A stretch of DNA of 37,310 nucleotides. Origin: SIG565 sp045646145. GTDB taxonomy: Bacteria; Bacillota; Clostridia; Oscillospirales; Acutalibacteraceae. Below are positions 15,947 to 24,146 of this stretch, one piece after another. The stretch is taken from contig JAZRKE010000085.1 of assembly GCA_045646145.1 (NCBI GenBank), positions 1-37,310 of the forward strand, in the 5' to 3' direction. The position numbers and the translations under genes are program-made. Under the pieces are notes generated by a model that was given only the letters and a program-made list of their open reading frames with translations, did no database searches and had not been told where the DNA came from. Position 1 is the first letter of the stretch; each line of letters starts with the position of its first letter.

Positions 15947-16003
15947 GCCTTCTCCGCTGGAGAAGGCTAAACAAAAACGAAAGAGCAGGTCGCCCTACTC
16001 TTT
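15947..16003 (-). promoter_or_regulatory. Leader of the rimP-nusA-infB operon with tandem hairpins
   Basis: The leader has two stems. The promoter-proximal one (15980-15989 with 15994-16003, one G-U pair) is followed on the minus strand by CGTTTTTGTTT, resembling an intrinsic terminator. The second is a perfect 9-bp stem (15947-15955 with 15959-15967) ending 20 bases before the rimP start. This looks like an attenuator placed before an operon that encodes NusA and IF-2. Confidence 0.55.
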
Positions 16004-16026
16004 GTCTTACTCCTTATGCTAAATAG

Positions 16027-16055
16027 ATTATACCACTACACTTAATAAAAATCAA
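16027..16055 (-). promoter_or_regulatory. Promoter of the rimP-nusA-infB operon
   Basis: On the minus strand TTGATT (16055-16050) and TATAAT (16032-16027) are spaced 17 bp. Transcription would begin near 16020, giving a leader of about 95 bases. Confidence 0.75.
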
Positions 16056-16074
16056 GTATTTTTTATAATTTTTA

Positions 16075-16095
16075 ATTACGCATTACGAATTACTC
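16075..16095. repeat. ATTACGC heptamer repeat after spoVT
   Basis: Units ATTACGC, ATTACGA and ATTACTC in tandem, ending 2 bases from the spoVT stop. Third copy of the 3'-end repeat family in the window. Confidence 0.55.
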
Positions 16096-16096
16096 A

Positions 16097-16633
16097 TTAT
16101 AATTCTAGTTGTTTACTCAAAAATGTCGCACAGCACTGGGCTAAGCCTCTTTCTCGGTCGCCCACCTCGCCCGATGCTTCGCTTCGGATAAACACCACAG
16201 CCCCCGCAATATCACCTGCCGCAATAATAGGCACGGCATATCCCATAACCGCCCCGGGAATATCGAATGCCATCGGTGTTTCTTCAGGCGAAAACTCCTT
16301 AGCCTTTCGGCCCTCCATTATTTTCTCAAGCGCCTCACTGACACCTTGACTCATATACTCACGAGCACTCGCGCCCGCCGCCGCTATGCAGTGGTCGCGG
16401 TCGCAAATAACAACCGAAAACTCGGTCTGTCGAGCCGCCGCCTCGCAAAGAAGATGGGCATATTCCCCCATCTCCCCCACCGGCGAATATTTTTTAAAAA
16501 TGACCTCTCCACCGGCAGATGTGTAAATTTCAAGCGGATCTCCCTCACGGATTCTCATAGTGCGGCGAATTTCTTTCGGAATCACCACACGACCAAGGTC
16601 ATCTATTCTACGAACTATTCCTGTTGCTTTCAT
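16097..16633 (-). CDS. spoVT: Stage V sporulation protein T, AbrB-type regulator
   Basis: Forespore-specific transcription regulator. The 178-residue protein has an N-terminal AbrB swapped-hairpin DNA-binding domain (MKATGIVRRI, DDLGRVVIPKEIRRTMRI, ending about residue 50) and a C-terminal GAF-like domain (about 60-178). This is the SpoVT architecture, not short AbrB. The start is ATG 16633 with AAAAGGAG upstream; the longer open frame contains repeat sequence. A sigma-G-like promoter at 16657-16686 supports forespore expression. The first 33 bases are nearly identical to the three micro-ORF starts at 33.2, 35.8 and 36.9 kb. Confidence 0.93.
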   Translation of the reverse strand: MKATGIVRRIDDLGRVVIPKEIRRTMRIREGDPLEIYTSAGGEVIFKKYSPVGEMGEYAHLLCEAAARQTEFSVVICDRDHCIAAAGASAREYMSQGVSEALEKIMEGRKAKEFSPEETPMAFDIPGAVMGYAVPIIAAGDIAGAVVFIRSEASGEVGDRERGLAQCCATFLSKQLEL

Positions 16634-16656
16634 ATATTTACTCCTTTTCTCTACTC

Positions 16657-16686
16657 TAAAATGTGCCAAAAGCCCAGTATTTATGC
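16657..16686 (-). promoter_or_regulatory. Sigma-G/F-like promoter of spoVT
   Basis: On the minus strand GCATA (16686-16682), an 18-bp spacer, and CATTTTA (16663-16657) fit the forespore sigma-G consensus, and spoVT is a known sigma-G target in Bacillus. The same block recurs in degenerate form at 16797, 33121, 35694 and 36811. Confidence 0.6.
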
Positions 16687-16860
16687 GGGTTTTCGGGTTT
16701 TTGATTTTGCGAAAAACAAGCACCTGATTTTTTGTGTTTTTGTATCAAAATTTTCCGCGATACAAAAACACAAAGAGAAAAAATTGCAAAAAAGCCAGTG
16801 TTTATGCGGGTTTTCGGCGTTTTTGCAGTAACAACCCGTCCCAAGTCCTTTTTTGCAAAT
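16666..16860 (-). repeat. Duplicated spoVT 5'-region sequence upstream of spoVT
   Basis: Two copies of the CCGCATAAAYACTGG block lie in tandem (about 16672-16690 and 16797-16815). The distal copy is preceded by codons resembling Asp-Leu-Gly-Arg-Val-Val from SpoVT (about 16830-16850). Between them is a perfect 16-bp inverted repeat (TTTGTGTTTTTGTATC at 16732-16747, complement at 16760-16775). This looks like a decayed partial duplication of the spoVT start region. The 423-base gap between spoVT and the next gene holds nothing else clear. Confidence 0.6.
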
Positions 16861-17056
16861 TTGCTTGTGAATTTGCTTGGTATTAGTATCACTCTTTTTA
16901 TGGAAATTATGAGCCCGTTTTCCACAATTTTTTCTTTTTGTACAGAGAAAAGATAGAAAATTTTTTATAAATTTATACGCATTTAGATGCAATTGATATA
17001 ATAATTTATTACGTTTAAAGAGGCTAAAGATCACCTCCTGACGATTTCTTCTGCTA

Positions 17057-17377
17057 TTACATAGAAGAAATCATTTCGGTAAAGGAATCCGTAAACGTTT
17101 TGTCTTTCCCCGCATAGGAAACCCTTACTACTACATCACCAACACGATAACAATACGGATTTCTAACTTGATTGATATAACTTATTATGCGAATAAGATA
17201 TGGTTTTTTACTGTCTATCTTTACATCACGTATATCAACAAGTTCGGATTTATCGAGATCCTTCATATCGGTTTCTTTCGCTTTTTTCATAAGCTCACAT
17301 GCCGACAAATACTCTCTATACCATTTGGGCGTAAGTTTGTATTCCACACCGTCAATAACAATCTTTCGATACCCCAT
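17057..17377 (-). CDS. Conserved hypothetical protein (DUF6870-like)
   Basis: A 106-residue cytoplasmic protein. The second half, with SELVDIRDVKID, a short helix, and IRNPYCYRVGDVVVRVSY-like sequence (here QVRNPYCYRVGDVVVRVSY), matches the pattern I associate with the small clostridial family DUF6870; that name is from memory and moderately sure. The N-terminus (GYRKIVIDGVEYKLTP) forms a beta-hairpin-like start. ATG 17377 has AAAGGTGG upstream. It lies just after the phoR terminator, so some readthrough from the pst-pho operon is possible. Confidence 0.6.
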   Translation of the reverse strand: MGYRKIVIDGVEYKLTPKWYREYLSACELMKKAKETDMKDLDKSELVDIRDVKIDSKKPYLIRIISYINQVRNPYCYRVGDVVVRVSYAGKDKTFTDSFTEMISSM

Positions 17378-17395
17378 TTCATCACCACCTTTCAG

Positions 17396-17422
17396 CAAAA
17401 AGCACCGCCGAAGCGGTGCCTT
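17396..17422 (-). terminator. Terminator of the pst-phoU-phoB-phoR operon
   Basis: GCACCGC (17402-17408) pairs with GCGGTGC (17413-17419) around a CGAA loop, followed on the minus strand by TTTTTGC. It ends 5 bases after the phoR stop. Confidence 0.8.
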
Positions 17423-17426
17423 TGGA

Positions 17427-19073
17427 TTAAAATGCAATTGTGACTGTTGTTCCCTTGCCGACTTCACTATCGAGCGTTACCTTACCGCTGTGATACTGTA
17501 CGGCGTGTTTTACAATAGAAAGTCCTAAGCCCGTGCCGCCAGTTTCTTTGGAATGGCTCTTATCCACACGGTAGAAGCGTTCAAAGATTCGACTTTGATG
17601 TTCGGGTGCAATACCGATGCCGGTGTCCTTTACAGATACTACTGCTCGTCCGTTATCCTTGCCGATTTTAATCTCAACCTTTCCGCCGTCCACATTATAA
17701 CGAATGGCGTTATCGCAAAGATTATAAATAATCTCGTAAATATAACGGCGTACTCCGAAAATAGTTTGCGGTTCACCATCGATGCTAAGCTCAACATTTC
17801 TCTTAGCCGCCGATACGGTAAGCACCTCAACGACCTCTTTGGCAACCTCTGTCAGTTCTACCGTTTCGGTTGCGGGTTCGTGGTTTTCATCGAGCTGAGA
17901 AAGTCGGATAATATCGTTGATAAGGGATACCAGTCTGGTTGCTTCTTTGCGGATGTTACCGACAAACCTTGCGGTATCTTCGGGCTTCACAAGTCCGTTT
18001 TCAAGAAGCTCTGCACTTCCGATAATGGATTGAAGCGGAGTTTTCAATTCGTGGGTAACGTTTGCAGTGAACTCCTGACGGTTACGCTCTGCAAAAGCAC
18101 GGTCGCTAATATCAAATACGAGAATAACCGCACCGAGAACCTTACCATCTGACTCAATAGGATTGATGGTAAACTGATATTCGCTACCGTTTCTTTCTTC
18201 GGTGTATTCACTATGGTTGCCGTCAAGGGCGTTCCAAATAGCCTTACTCATTTTGCTTGTGCGGTCAACAAGCAGAAAATCACTGCCTTTAACATCCTTT
18301 TTCACAGCAAATATCTTCTTCGCCGCTGTATTCATACTGAGCACCATACCGTGTTCATCAAGGAGCACAAGGCCTTCATTCATCGAAGAAACGATCTGCT
18401 CAAACTCATCGGATTTACGGCGCAGGGTTTCCATTTGCGATTTAATTTGCTTGTGCTGTTTGTGAACCTTGGTGAGTATGGGAGTCAATTCTTCATAAGT
18501 ACTATTGTCAGAAGGATGCTCCAAGTCAAGCTTCATCAAAGGCTCGGTTACCTTTTTTGCCATAGTGTGAGAAAGAATACCGGCAACGACTGCTGCAATC
18601 AAAATAATAGCAATAATGGCGGGGAGCATACCAAGAATTAATGCACCAACCGTAAGCTGACTTACCGAAATACGAAGCACGTCGCCATTTTCAAGACGAA
18701 CAGCCTCATAAAAAGTTTTTTCAGTTAGAGTGGAAGAATTCCTTGCACTACTACCTGTACCACTTTCAAATGCTTCGGCAATTTCCTCACGATCTGCGTG
18801 GTTATCCATCTCGCTCGGTTTTGCCTGCGTATCATAAAGCACAGTACCGTCAGTATCCACAACGGTAAAGCGGAATACGGTGGAGTCAAAATTTTCAAAA
18901 TATTCGACACCGACTTCGTTGACCGTATCTGCAACAAGAGACAACTCAGCCTTTAACTGTTTTACCTGAGAATCGTTAAAATAATCATATAAAAAACTTG
19001 TTGCAATACCGATGCTTGCAAGGAGCACCACCAATGCCACCGTAAATATGGAGTGAAATATCTTTTTTGTCAT
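17427..19073 (-). CDS. phoR: Phosphate sensor histidine kinase
   Basis: Membrane kinase of the phosphate two-component system. The 548-residue protein has a first membrane helix (about 8-28), an extracytoplasmic sensor region (30-145), a second helix (about 147-168), then HAMP-like and PAS domains. The HisKA domain has the phosphorylatable His341 in THELKTPL, and the ATPase domain carries NLCDNAIRY, DTGIGI and GTGLGLSIV. It overlaps phoB by 4 bases (ATGA) and closes the pst operon, so input from the Pst transporter and PhoU is expected. Confidence 0.9.
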   Translation of the reverse strand: MTKKIFHSIFTVALVVLLASIGIATSFLYDYFNDSQVKQLKAELSLVADTVNEVGVEYFENFDSTVFRFTVVDTDGTVLYDTQAKPSEMDNHADREEIAEAFESGTGSSARNSSTLTEKTFYEAVRLENGDVLRISVSQLTVGALILGMLPAIIAIILIAAVVAGILSHTMAKKVTEPLMKLDLEHPSDNSTYEELTPILTKVHKQHKQIKSQMETLRRKSDEFEQIVSSMNEGLVLLDEHGMVLSMNTAAKKIFAVKKDVKGSDFLLVDRTSKMSKAIWNALDGNHSEYTEERNGSEYQFTINPIESDGKVLGAVILVFDISDRAFAERNRQEFTANVTHELKTPLQSIIGSAELLENGLVKPEDTARFVGNIRKEATRLVSLINDIIRLSQLDENHEPATETVELTEVAKEVVEVLTVSAAKRNVELSIDGEPQTIFGVRRYIYEIIYNLCDNAIRYNVDGGKVEIKIGKDNGRAVVSVKDTGIGIAPEHQSRIFERFYRVDKSHSKETGGTGLGLSIVKHAVQYHSGKVTLDSEVGKGTTVTIAF

Positions 19074-19744
19074 ACTTCATTCTCCAATCTGTAACCAACA
19101 CCGATAACGGTCTTGATCTGACCGCCGGCGTTACCGAGCTTTTGGCGAAGGGTTTTAATGTGCATATCGACTGTACGGGTTTCCCCGATGTAGTCCATAC
19201 CCCAAATTTCGCTCATCAGCTTATCTCTTGAAAATACCATATTCGGATTCTGCATAAACAGTTTGAGCATCTCAAATTCTTTATGAGTAAGTTCAACCTT
19301 TTCACCGTCTGCAACGACCTTATGCTCAGCTTCCTTTAATGTAATATTGCCTACTGTAATATCTCCCGTTACTTCTTCCTTTGTAGTACGGCGAAGCACC
19401 GCTTTTACACGGGCAACCATTTCCATAACGCCAAAGGGTTTTACAAGATAATCGTCTGCGCCGGAATTAAGGCCGCCGATCTTATCCATCTCGGTGCCTT
19501 TGGCAGTCGCCATAATTACGGGAATATCTTTATATGCTGCTTCGCTACGGAGCTTAGAAAGAACTTGAAGTCCGTCCATTTCCGGCATCATAATATCGAG
19601 GACAATAAGATCCGGAATTTCGGTTTTTAAGGCTTCAAGCATAGAAACGCCATCGGCAAAGCCACGAGCCTTAAAGCCCGTTTGCTCTAACGTATAAACC
19701 TCAATGTCACGTATGGTATTGTCGTCATCAACACACCAAATCAT
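19070..19744 (-). CDS. phoB: Phosphate response regulator, PhoB/PhoP type
   Basis: OmpR/PhoB-family regulator of 224 residues. The receiver domain has acidic pocket Asp6-Asp8, phosphoacceptor Asp50 in LIVLDIMMPEMDG, and Lys in LVKPFG. The C-terminal winged helix includes LTHKEFEMLKLFMQNPNMVFSRD-type sequence and the recognition segment RTVDMHIKTLRQKL. It probably binds the 11-bp repeat arrays in front of pstS and the Na/Pi cotransporter. Three bases separate it from phoU. Confidence 0.92.
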   Translation of the reverse strand: MIWCVDDDNTIRDIEVYTLEQTGFKARGFADGVSMLEALKTEIPDLIVLDIMMPEMDGLQVLSKLRSEAAYKDIPVIMATAKGTEMDKIGGLNSGADDYLVKPFGVMEMVARVKAVLRRTTKEEVTGDITVGNITLKEAEHKVVADGEKVELTHKEFEMLKLFMQNPNMVFSRDKLMSEIWGMDYIGETRTVDMHIKTLRQKLGNAGGQIKTVIGVGYRLENEV

Positions 19745-19747
19745 ACT

Positions 19748-20392
19748 TTACTCTCCTTTATGAATACCCGTTACAGAGAACTCAACCCACTCAGCAATAT
19801 TAACAGCGTGGTCGCCGATACGCTCAAAATACTTTGCAATCATCAAAAGGTCAACGGCGTATTCTCCGTCTGCTTTATTTTCGGATATCATTTTTATTAA
19901 CATATCTTTCATTCTGCCGAAGGCATCGTCCACAACATCATCGTGTTCGGCTACGGCTTTGGCAAGAGCAACATCCTGCTTTACGTAAGCATCAATACTG
20001 TCGGTAACCATTTTGCAGGTTGCTTCTGCCATAGGCTTAAAGTCGGCAAACTCTGCACCGGTTCTCCCATCGAGAAATGGGATTATCTCGGCAATATCTT
20101 CTGCCTGATCGCCGATTCTTTCCATATCGGTAATCATTTTAAGGGCAGCGGAAATCACACGAAGATCCTTTGCTACGGGTTGCTGCTGAAGAAGGAGCTT
20201 TAAGCAAATGGCTTCTATCTCACGCTCCATTTGGTCGATTTCGTGACCTTGCTCTTTCGCTTTTCTTGCACCTTCCACATCACCGTTTAGCAAGGCTTTC
20301 GCTACAAGGGCGATCAGTTCTTCACATTCTGCGCCCATTTCAATCATTTTCTTATTTAGTACCTTAAGCTGCTCATCAAATCTACTTCTCAT
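19748..20392 (-). CDS. phoU: Phosphate signalling protein PhoU
   Basis: A 214-residue PhoU with two three-helix repeats, each carrying the metal-binding E(D)xxxD-type motif: QPVAKDLRVISAALKMITDMERIGDQAEDIAE and LLMIAKYFERIGDHAVNIAEW. It links Pst transport to PhoR kinase control. The frame is open to 20491, but that part overlaps pstB; ATG 20392 with GGAAGG upstream is the family start. Four bases follow the pstB stop. Confidence 0.93.
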   Translation of the reverse strand: MRSRFDEQLKVLNKKMIEMGAECEELIALVAKALLNGDVEGARKAKEQGHEIDQMEREIEAICLKLLLQQQPVAKDLRVISAALKMITDMERIGDQAEDIAEIIPFLDGRTGAEFADFKPMAEATCKMVTDSIDAYVKQDVALAKAVAEHDDVVDDAFGRMKDMLIKMISENKADGEYAVDLLMIAKYFERIGDHAVNIAEWVEFSVTGIHKGE

Positions 20393-20396
20393 AATA

Positions 20397-21152
20397 TCAA
20401 CCAAACCTTCCTGTAATGTAATCCTCGGTGCGTTTATCCTTCGGCTGCGAGAATAATTTCTCGGTTTCACCGAATTCCACCAACTCTCCAAGAAGGAAGA
20501 ATGCCGTATTATCCGAAATACGAACCGCCTGCTGCATATTATGAGTCACTATAATTATAGTATATTTTTCCTTTAATTGCAATGCAAGTTCCTCAATTCG
20601 AGAAGTGGAGATAGGATCAAGCGCCGAAGTCGGCTCATCCATCAGCAAAACTTTAGGCTCTACGGCAAGAGCACGGGCAATGCAAAGTCGCTGTTGCTGA
20701 CCGCCCGAAAGACCGAGCGCATTCTTTTTAAGTCTGTCCTTTACTTCATCCCAAATAGCCGCATCACGAAGTGCCTGCTCGACGATCTCATCGAGCTTTA
20801 CCTTGCTTGTGATGCCGTGTGTACGGGGGCCGTATGCGATATTATCGTAAATACTCATCGGGAACGGATTGGGTTTTTGGAACACCATGCCGACGTCACG
20901 GCGAAGCTCGTTCACGTCCACATCCTTATCGAATATATTGCGACCGTTATAGCAAACCTCGCCCGTGATTTTTACAATCGGGATAAGGTCGTTCATGCGG
21001 TTAAGGGTTTTAAGAAATGTGGACTTGCCGCATCCGGAAGGGCCGATCAGCGCCGTGATACTCTTTTCGGGAATAGCAATATTTATATCTTTTAAGGCTT
21101 TATTGTCACCGTACCATAGGCACAGGTCTTTAGCCGTCATTATTTCACTCAT
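20397..21152 (-). CDS. pstB: Phosphate ABC transporter ATP-binding protein
   Basis: ATPase of the high-affinity phosphate importer, 251 residues. Walker A GPSGCGKST (37-45), signature LSGGQQQRLCIARAL, Walker B VLLMDEPTSALDP and the switch His in THNMQQA are all intact. It overlaps pstA by 4 bases. ATG 21152 follows an AAAGGAG site; an in-frame ATG four codons on is the alternative start. Confidence 0.96.
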   Translation of the reverse strand: MSEIMTAKDLCLWYGDNKALKDINIAIPEKSITALIGPSGCGKSTFLKTLNRMNDLIPIVKITGEVCYNGRNIFDKDVDVNELRRDVGMVFQKPNPFPMSIYDNIAYGPRTHGITSKVKLDEIVEQALRDAAIWDEVKDRLKKNALGLSGGQQQRLCIARALAVEPKVLLMDEPTSALDPISTSRIEELALQLKEKYTIIIVTHNMQQAVRISDNTAFFLLGELVEFGETEKLFSQPKDKRTEDYITGRFG

Positions 21153-21991
21153 ACTTTTCTCCTTTTAGCAAAGTATTTGCCCACCAATGTGGCAGATAGA
21201 TTTATCAGTAATGTCAGTATCATCAAAATTGCCGCAATAGCGAAGGCAACGCCGAATTCGCCTTCCTCTTTGGCATACACATAAAGTGCTACGGTTAAGG
21301 TTGCGCCGGGAGAAGTCAGTCCCGTAAAAATGCCGTTGAGAGCGTGGGCAAAGCCTGCGGTAAACAGGAGTGCAGCCGACTCACCAAGGATACGACCGAC
21401 AGAAAGGATACAACCCGTGATAACACCGTCCACACATCCGGGAAGAACAACGGTGCGGATCACTCGCCATTTGCCCGCACCCAAGCCGAAAGCACCTTCA
21501 CGATAGCTCTGAGGAACGGTTTTCAGGCTTTCTTGCGTGGTACGCATTACGGTAGGAAGGTTCATAATAACGAGTGTTAATGCACCTGCAAGAAGACTCG
21601 TTCCGAAGTTGTTAGAAAACAGCAGCATACCAACAAGACCGTATATGATAGATGGAATACCCGAAAGGGTTTCAGCGGCGTATTCGATCATAGCCACCAA
21701 CTTTTTATTTTTAGCGTATTCTGTAAGGTAAATCGCCGCACCGACGCCAAGAGGCAGAACAATAACGAGTGTGGCAAGCACGATATAAACCGTGTTCAGA
21801 ATGTCGGGCAGAATACCGATTCTCTCGGTTAAGTAGCTCGGCTTAGTGGAGAGCAGTTCCCAAGATATATTCGGGATGCCGTTTATAAGCACATATCCCA
21901 TAAGGAACAGCACAAGCGCCGCTGTGAGTGCAGTACAAACGATCATTGCGCCACGCAAGAAACCGATATATAATTTTCGTTTTTTATTCAT
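21149..21991 (-). CDS. pstA: Phosphate ABC transporter permease PstA
   Basis: A 280-residue inner-membrane permease with about six hydrophobic segments. The BPD-transport coupling loop that contacts PstB reads SYREGAFGLGAGKWRVIRTVVLPG. The PstA segment TYIVLA-type (NTVYIVLATLVIVLPLGVGAA) is present. One base separates it from pstC, and its AAGGAG site lies inside the pstC end. Confidence 0.95.
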   Translation of the reverse strand: MNKKRKLYIGFLRGAMIVCTALTAALVLFLMGYVLINGIPNISWELLSTKPSYLTERIGILPDILNTVYIVLATLVIVLPLGVGAAIYLTEYAKNKKLVAMIEYAAETLSGIPSIIYGLVGMLLFSNNFGTSLLAGALTLVIMNLPTVMRTTQESLKTVPQSYREGAFGLGAGKWRVIRTVVLPGCVDGVITGCILSVGRILGESAALLFTAGFAHALNGIFTGLTSPGATLTVALYVYAKEEGEFGVAFAIAAILMILTLLINLSATLVGKYFAKRRKV

Positions 21992-21992
21992 C

Positions 21993-22865
21993 TTATTTCT
22001 CCTTATTACGCTTCAAGAAGAAATTGAGCGTAGCGTTAATCAGCATAATAAACAGGAACAGTACAAGGGCGATGGAGAACAGAGCGTTTCTCTGTAAGCT
22101 GCCGGGGCTTGAATATGCCATTTCGCTTGCAACGGCGGTGGTAAGGAAACGGACACTCTCAAAGAGCGAGGGCATATTCGCTACGTTACCGGCAACCATC
22201 ATAACCGCCATTGCTTCGCCGATGGCACGACCAACGCCGAGTACCACAGCGGCAGCGATACCGCTTTTTGCGGCAGGCACCGACACCTTGAAAAAGGTTT
22301 CTGTCGGTGTTGCACCAAGAGCCAAAGAAGCATCTTCATATTCTTTCGGTACGGCATCCAGCGCCGTGATAGAAACTTTTATAATGTTTGGCAGTATCAT
22401 AATGGCAAGTACGATAATTGCCGCAAGCAAGCTTGCTCCGTCCGGTACGTTAAAAATCTCACGGATCGCCGGTACAAGCACAAGCATACCGACAAGGCCG
22501 TACACAACCGAAGGGATACCTGCAAGCAGGTTGACTGCGGCTTCGATAACGGCTCTGACTTTCTTGTTTGCAACCTTTGAAAGATACACAGCGGTAAAGA
22601 ATCCAATCGGCACACCAATCAATATTGCGCCTGCCGTTCCGTACACGCTTGTCAATATAAACGGCAGTATCCCGTATTTCGGCTCGGCGGCGGTGGATGC
22701 CCACTCTTTGCCGAAAAGGAAATTAAAAAGCCCGATTTCCCGAATTGCAGGAATACCCGAAATAATCAGATATACCGTTATGAGCAGAACACAGCCGACA
22801 GTTATTAAACCGAGTATGAGAAATATGCCGTGTACGATATTCTCGAATAATCTGTTTTTCTTCAT
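21993..22865 (-). CDS. pstC: Phosphate ABC transporter permease PstC
   Basis: A 290-residue permease pairing with PstA. Hydrophobic segments lie near 10-35, 75-100, 110-145, 150-170, 200-225 and 255-285. The coupling loop reads YEDASLALGATPTETFFKVSVPAA. GAG-GTT before ATG 22865 is a modest ribosome site. It is separated from pstS by a GC-rich hairpin that probably lowers its expression relative to the binding protein. Confidence 0.95.
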   Translation of the reverse strand: MKKNRLFENIVHGIFLILGLITVGCVLLITVYLIISGIPAIREIGLFNFLFGKEWASTAAEPKYGILPFILTSVYGTAGAILIGVPIGFFTAVYLSKVANKKVRAVIEAAVNLLAGIPSVVYGLVGMLVLVPAIREIFNVPDGASLLAAIIVLAIMILPNIIKVSITALDAVPKEYEDASLALGATPTETFFKVSVPAAKSGIAAAVVLGVGRAIGEAMAVMMVAGNVANMPSLFESVRFLTTAVASEMAYSSPGSLQRNALFSIALVLFLFIMLINATLNFFLKRNKEK

Positions 22866-22886
22866 AGTTTAACCTCAATGGGAACA

Positions 22887-22912
22887 AGCGGCGGCACTTG
22901 TGCGCCGTCGCT
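22887..22912 (-). promoter_or_regulatory. Intercistronic hairpin between pstS and pstC
   Basis: AGCGGCGGC (22887-22895) pairs with GCCGTCGCT (22904-22912) apart from one mismatch. It has no T-tract. Such hairpins commonly stabilise the pstS message and reduce readthrough into the permease genes. Confidence 0.5.
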
Positions 22913-22920
22913 TAGAGTCC

Positions 22921-23720
22921 TTAGTTAGCAGGAACTACACCTGCGCCGCTGATGATCTCGTTTGCTGCTTCGGAAGTAATGTAATCAAAGAACTTCTGAG
23001 CGCTCTCGGAGAGAGTTGCATCCTTTTTGGTTACAAGAACGAAGGGACGCTGTACCACATAACTGCCGTCCTTGATGGTTTCTTCACTCGGTGCAATGCC
23101 GTCAACTGTCAGTGCTTTTACGGTATCTTTTACAGAAGCAAGAGAAGCATAGCCGATTGCACCGGGGTTGCTTGCAACGGTAGTGATAACGTCGCCGGTA
23201 GAGGTCAGTTCCTGACGGTACTTGCACTTATCTTCGGTATCGGTGATGGACTCAAAGCCATCTCTTGTACCGCTGCCTGCTTCACGACCGATGAGTACGA
23301 TCTCAGCATCGTTGCCACCAACTTCTTTCCAATTCTTGATTTCACCGGTGTAGATCTTTGCAATGGTTTCTACGTCAAGATCAAAACGGGGTTGTTAGGA
23401 TTTACAATGATTGCGATGCCGTCGTATGCAAGGATCGTACCTTCAAGTCCGTTTGCCTTTTCCTCATCCTTGAGGTTGCGGCTTGCAAGACCGATGTCGC
23501 ATCTACCTTCCTGAACCGCCTGAATGCCTGCGCCGGAGCCGGTAGCGTTGTAGGTTACAGTAATGCCGGTCTCAGCTTCAAAGGCTTCACCCAAAGCACC
23601 GATGACCTTATTCATAGAGGTAGAGCCATCTGTTGCAACTGCTTCCTTGTTGCCGCCACAACCGGTAAGCGCACATACGATGAGCATTGCTACTGTGAGT
23701 AAACTAATAATCTTTTTCAT
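22921..23720 (-). pseudogene. pstS: Phosphate-binding lipoprotein PstS, interrupted by a one-base frameshift
   Basis: The N-terminal frame (start 23720, AAAGGAG upstream) has a lipoprotein signal with lipobox LTGC (Cys21), then GSTSMNKVIGALGEAF and TGSGAGIQAV, typical of PstS. It reaches NPNNPV and then meets TAG at 23370. The remaining protein continues in another frame from about 23390 to 22921 (FDLDVETIAKIYTGEIKNW, GREAGSGTRDGFE, ending VVPAN). One extra T in the T4 run at 23383-23386 would restore a normal PstS of about 266 residues. It could be a sequencing or assembly error, a true mutation, or slippage control. All other pst genes are intact, which favours error or a recent event. Confidence 0.88.
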
Positions 23721-23782
23721 TTTCAAAATCTCCTTTTGATTATTATTTGCATTTATTTGTCGATTCTCTCGACTACGGTTAC

Positions 23783-23840
23783 ATTTTATCGCTGTGCTGT
23801 AAAATCCGTAACCAAATCGGTGTAAAATCAGAGTAAAATT
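23783..23840 (-). promoter_or_regulatory. Pho-box array and -10 of pstS
   Basis: On the minus strand, copies of TTTTAC recur at about 11-bp spacing (TTTTACTCTGA, TTTTACACCGA, a degenerate 12-bp unit, TTTTACA), then 9 bases and TAAAAT (23788-23783). There is no normal -35, as expected for a PhoB/PhoP-activated promoter. The array shares 35 of 44 positions with the one before the Na/Pi cotransporter at 32409-32452. Confidence 0.7.
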
Positions 23841-23850
23841 GTTTATACAC

Positions 23851-23885
23851 AAAAAAGACGGCAAGGAGAATTTATCCCTACCGCC
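23851..23885 (-). terminator. Terminator of the 64-residue protein gene
   Basis: On the minus strand GGTAGGGA pairs with TCCTTGCC-type sequence (G-U pairs included) and is followed by GTCTTTTTTG. It separates the upstream genes from the pstS promoter. Confidence 0.6.
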
Positions 23886-23897
23886 ATTTCGCTTGAA

Positions 23898-24092
23898 TCA
23901 CTCTCTGTTCCCGTCATAAATTTTCATTTTTTCTATCAGATCATAAAGGCATTTATCGTATTGCTTTTGATCAATAGCATGACGTTCTAAGAATAGATCC
24001 AATGTATTCTTTTGTCTTAAATATAATTGCTTTTTCTTTTCTTCGGGTGACATTTTCGCCCATTCATCATATTCCGTTAACTTATCTTTCAT
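23898..24092 (-). CDS. Small helical hypothetical protein
   Basis: A 64-residue, highly charged protein predicted to be mostly helical, with MSPEEKKKQLYLRQKNTLD and LDLFLERHAIDQKQYDKCL. The latter resembles the short C-terminal module found in many small clostridial proteins (a helix, a turn at 'I..QYDK', a helix). GGAGAT precedes ATG by 6 bases. It follows ddh by 54 bases and ends in its own terminator. No function can be given. Confidence 0.65.
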   Translation of the reverse strand: MKDKLTEYDEWAKMSPEEKKKQLYLRQKNTLDLFLERHAIDQKQYDKCLYDLIEKMKIYDGNRE

Positions 24093-24146
24093 CTGTTATC
24101 TCCATAAAACCATGGGCTCTTTAAGTCATAAAAATTTTGCCCCGAT

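Noticed and set aside
16681..17034. 117-codon open frame on the minus strand upstream of spoVT
   Set aside because: It runs through the duplicated block and the inverted repeat, uses a GTG inside AGGAGGTG, and its sequence is low-complexity Lys/Asn/Phe. Not protein-like.
17031..17041. GATCACCTCCT, identical to the 16S rRNA 3' tail
   Set aside because: No other rRNA sequence is present. It is simply the complement of a strong Shine-Dalgarno-like stretch and is probably chance.
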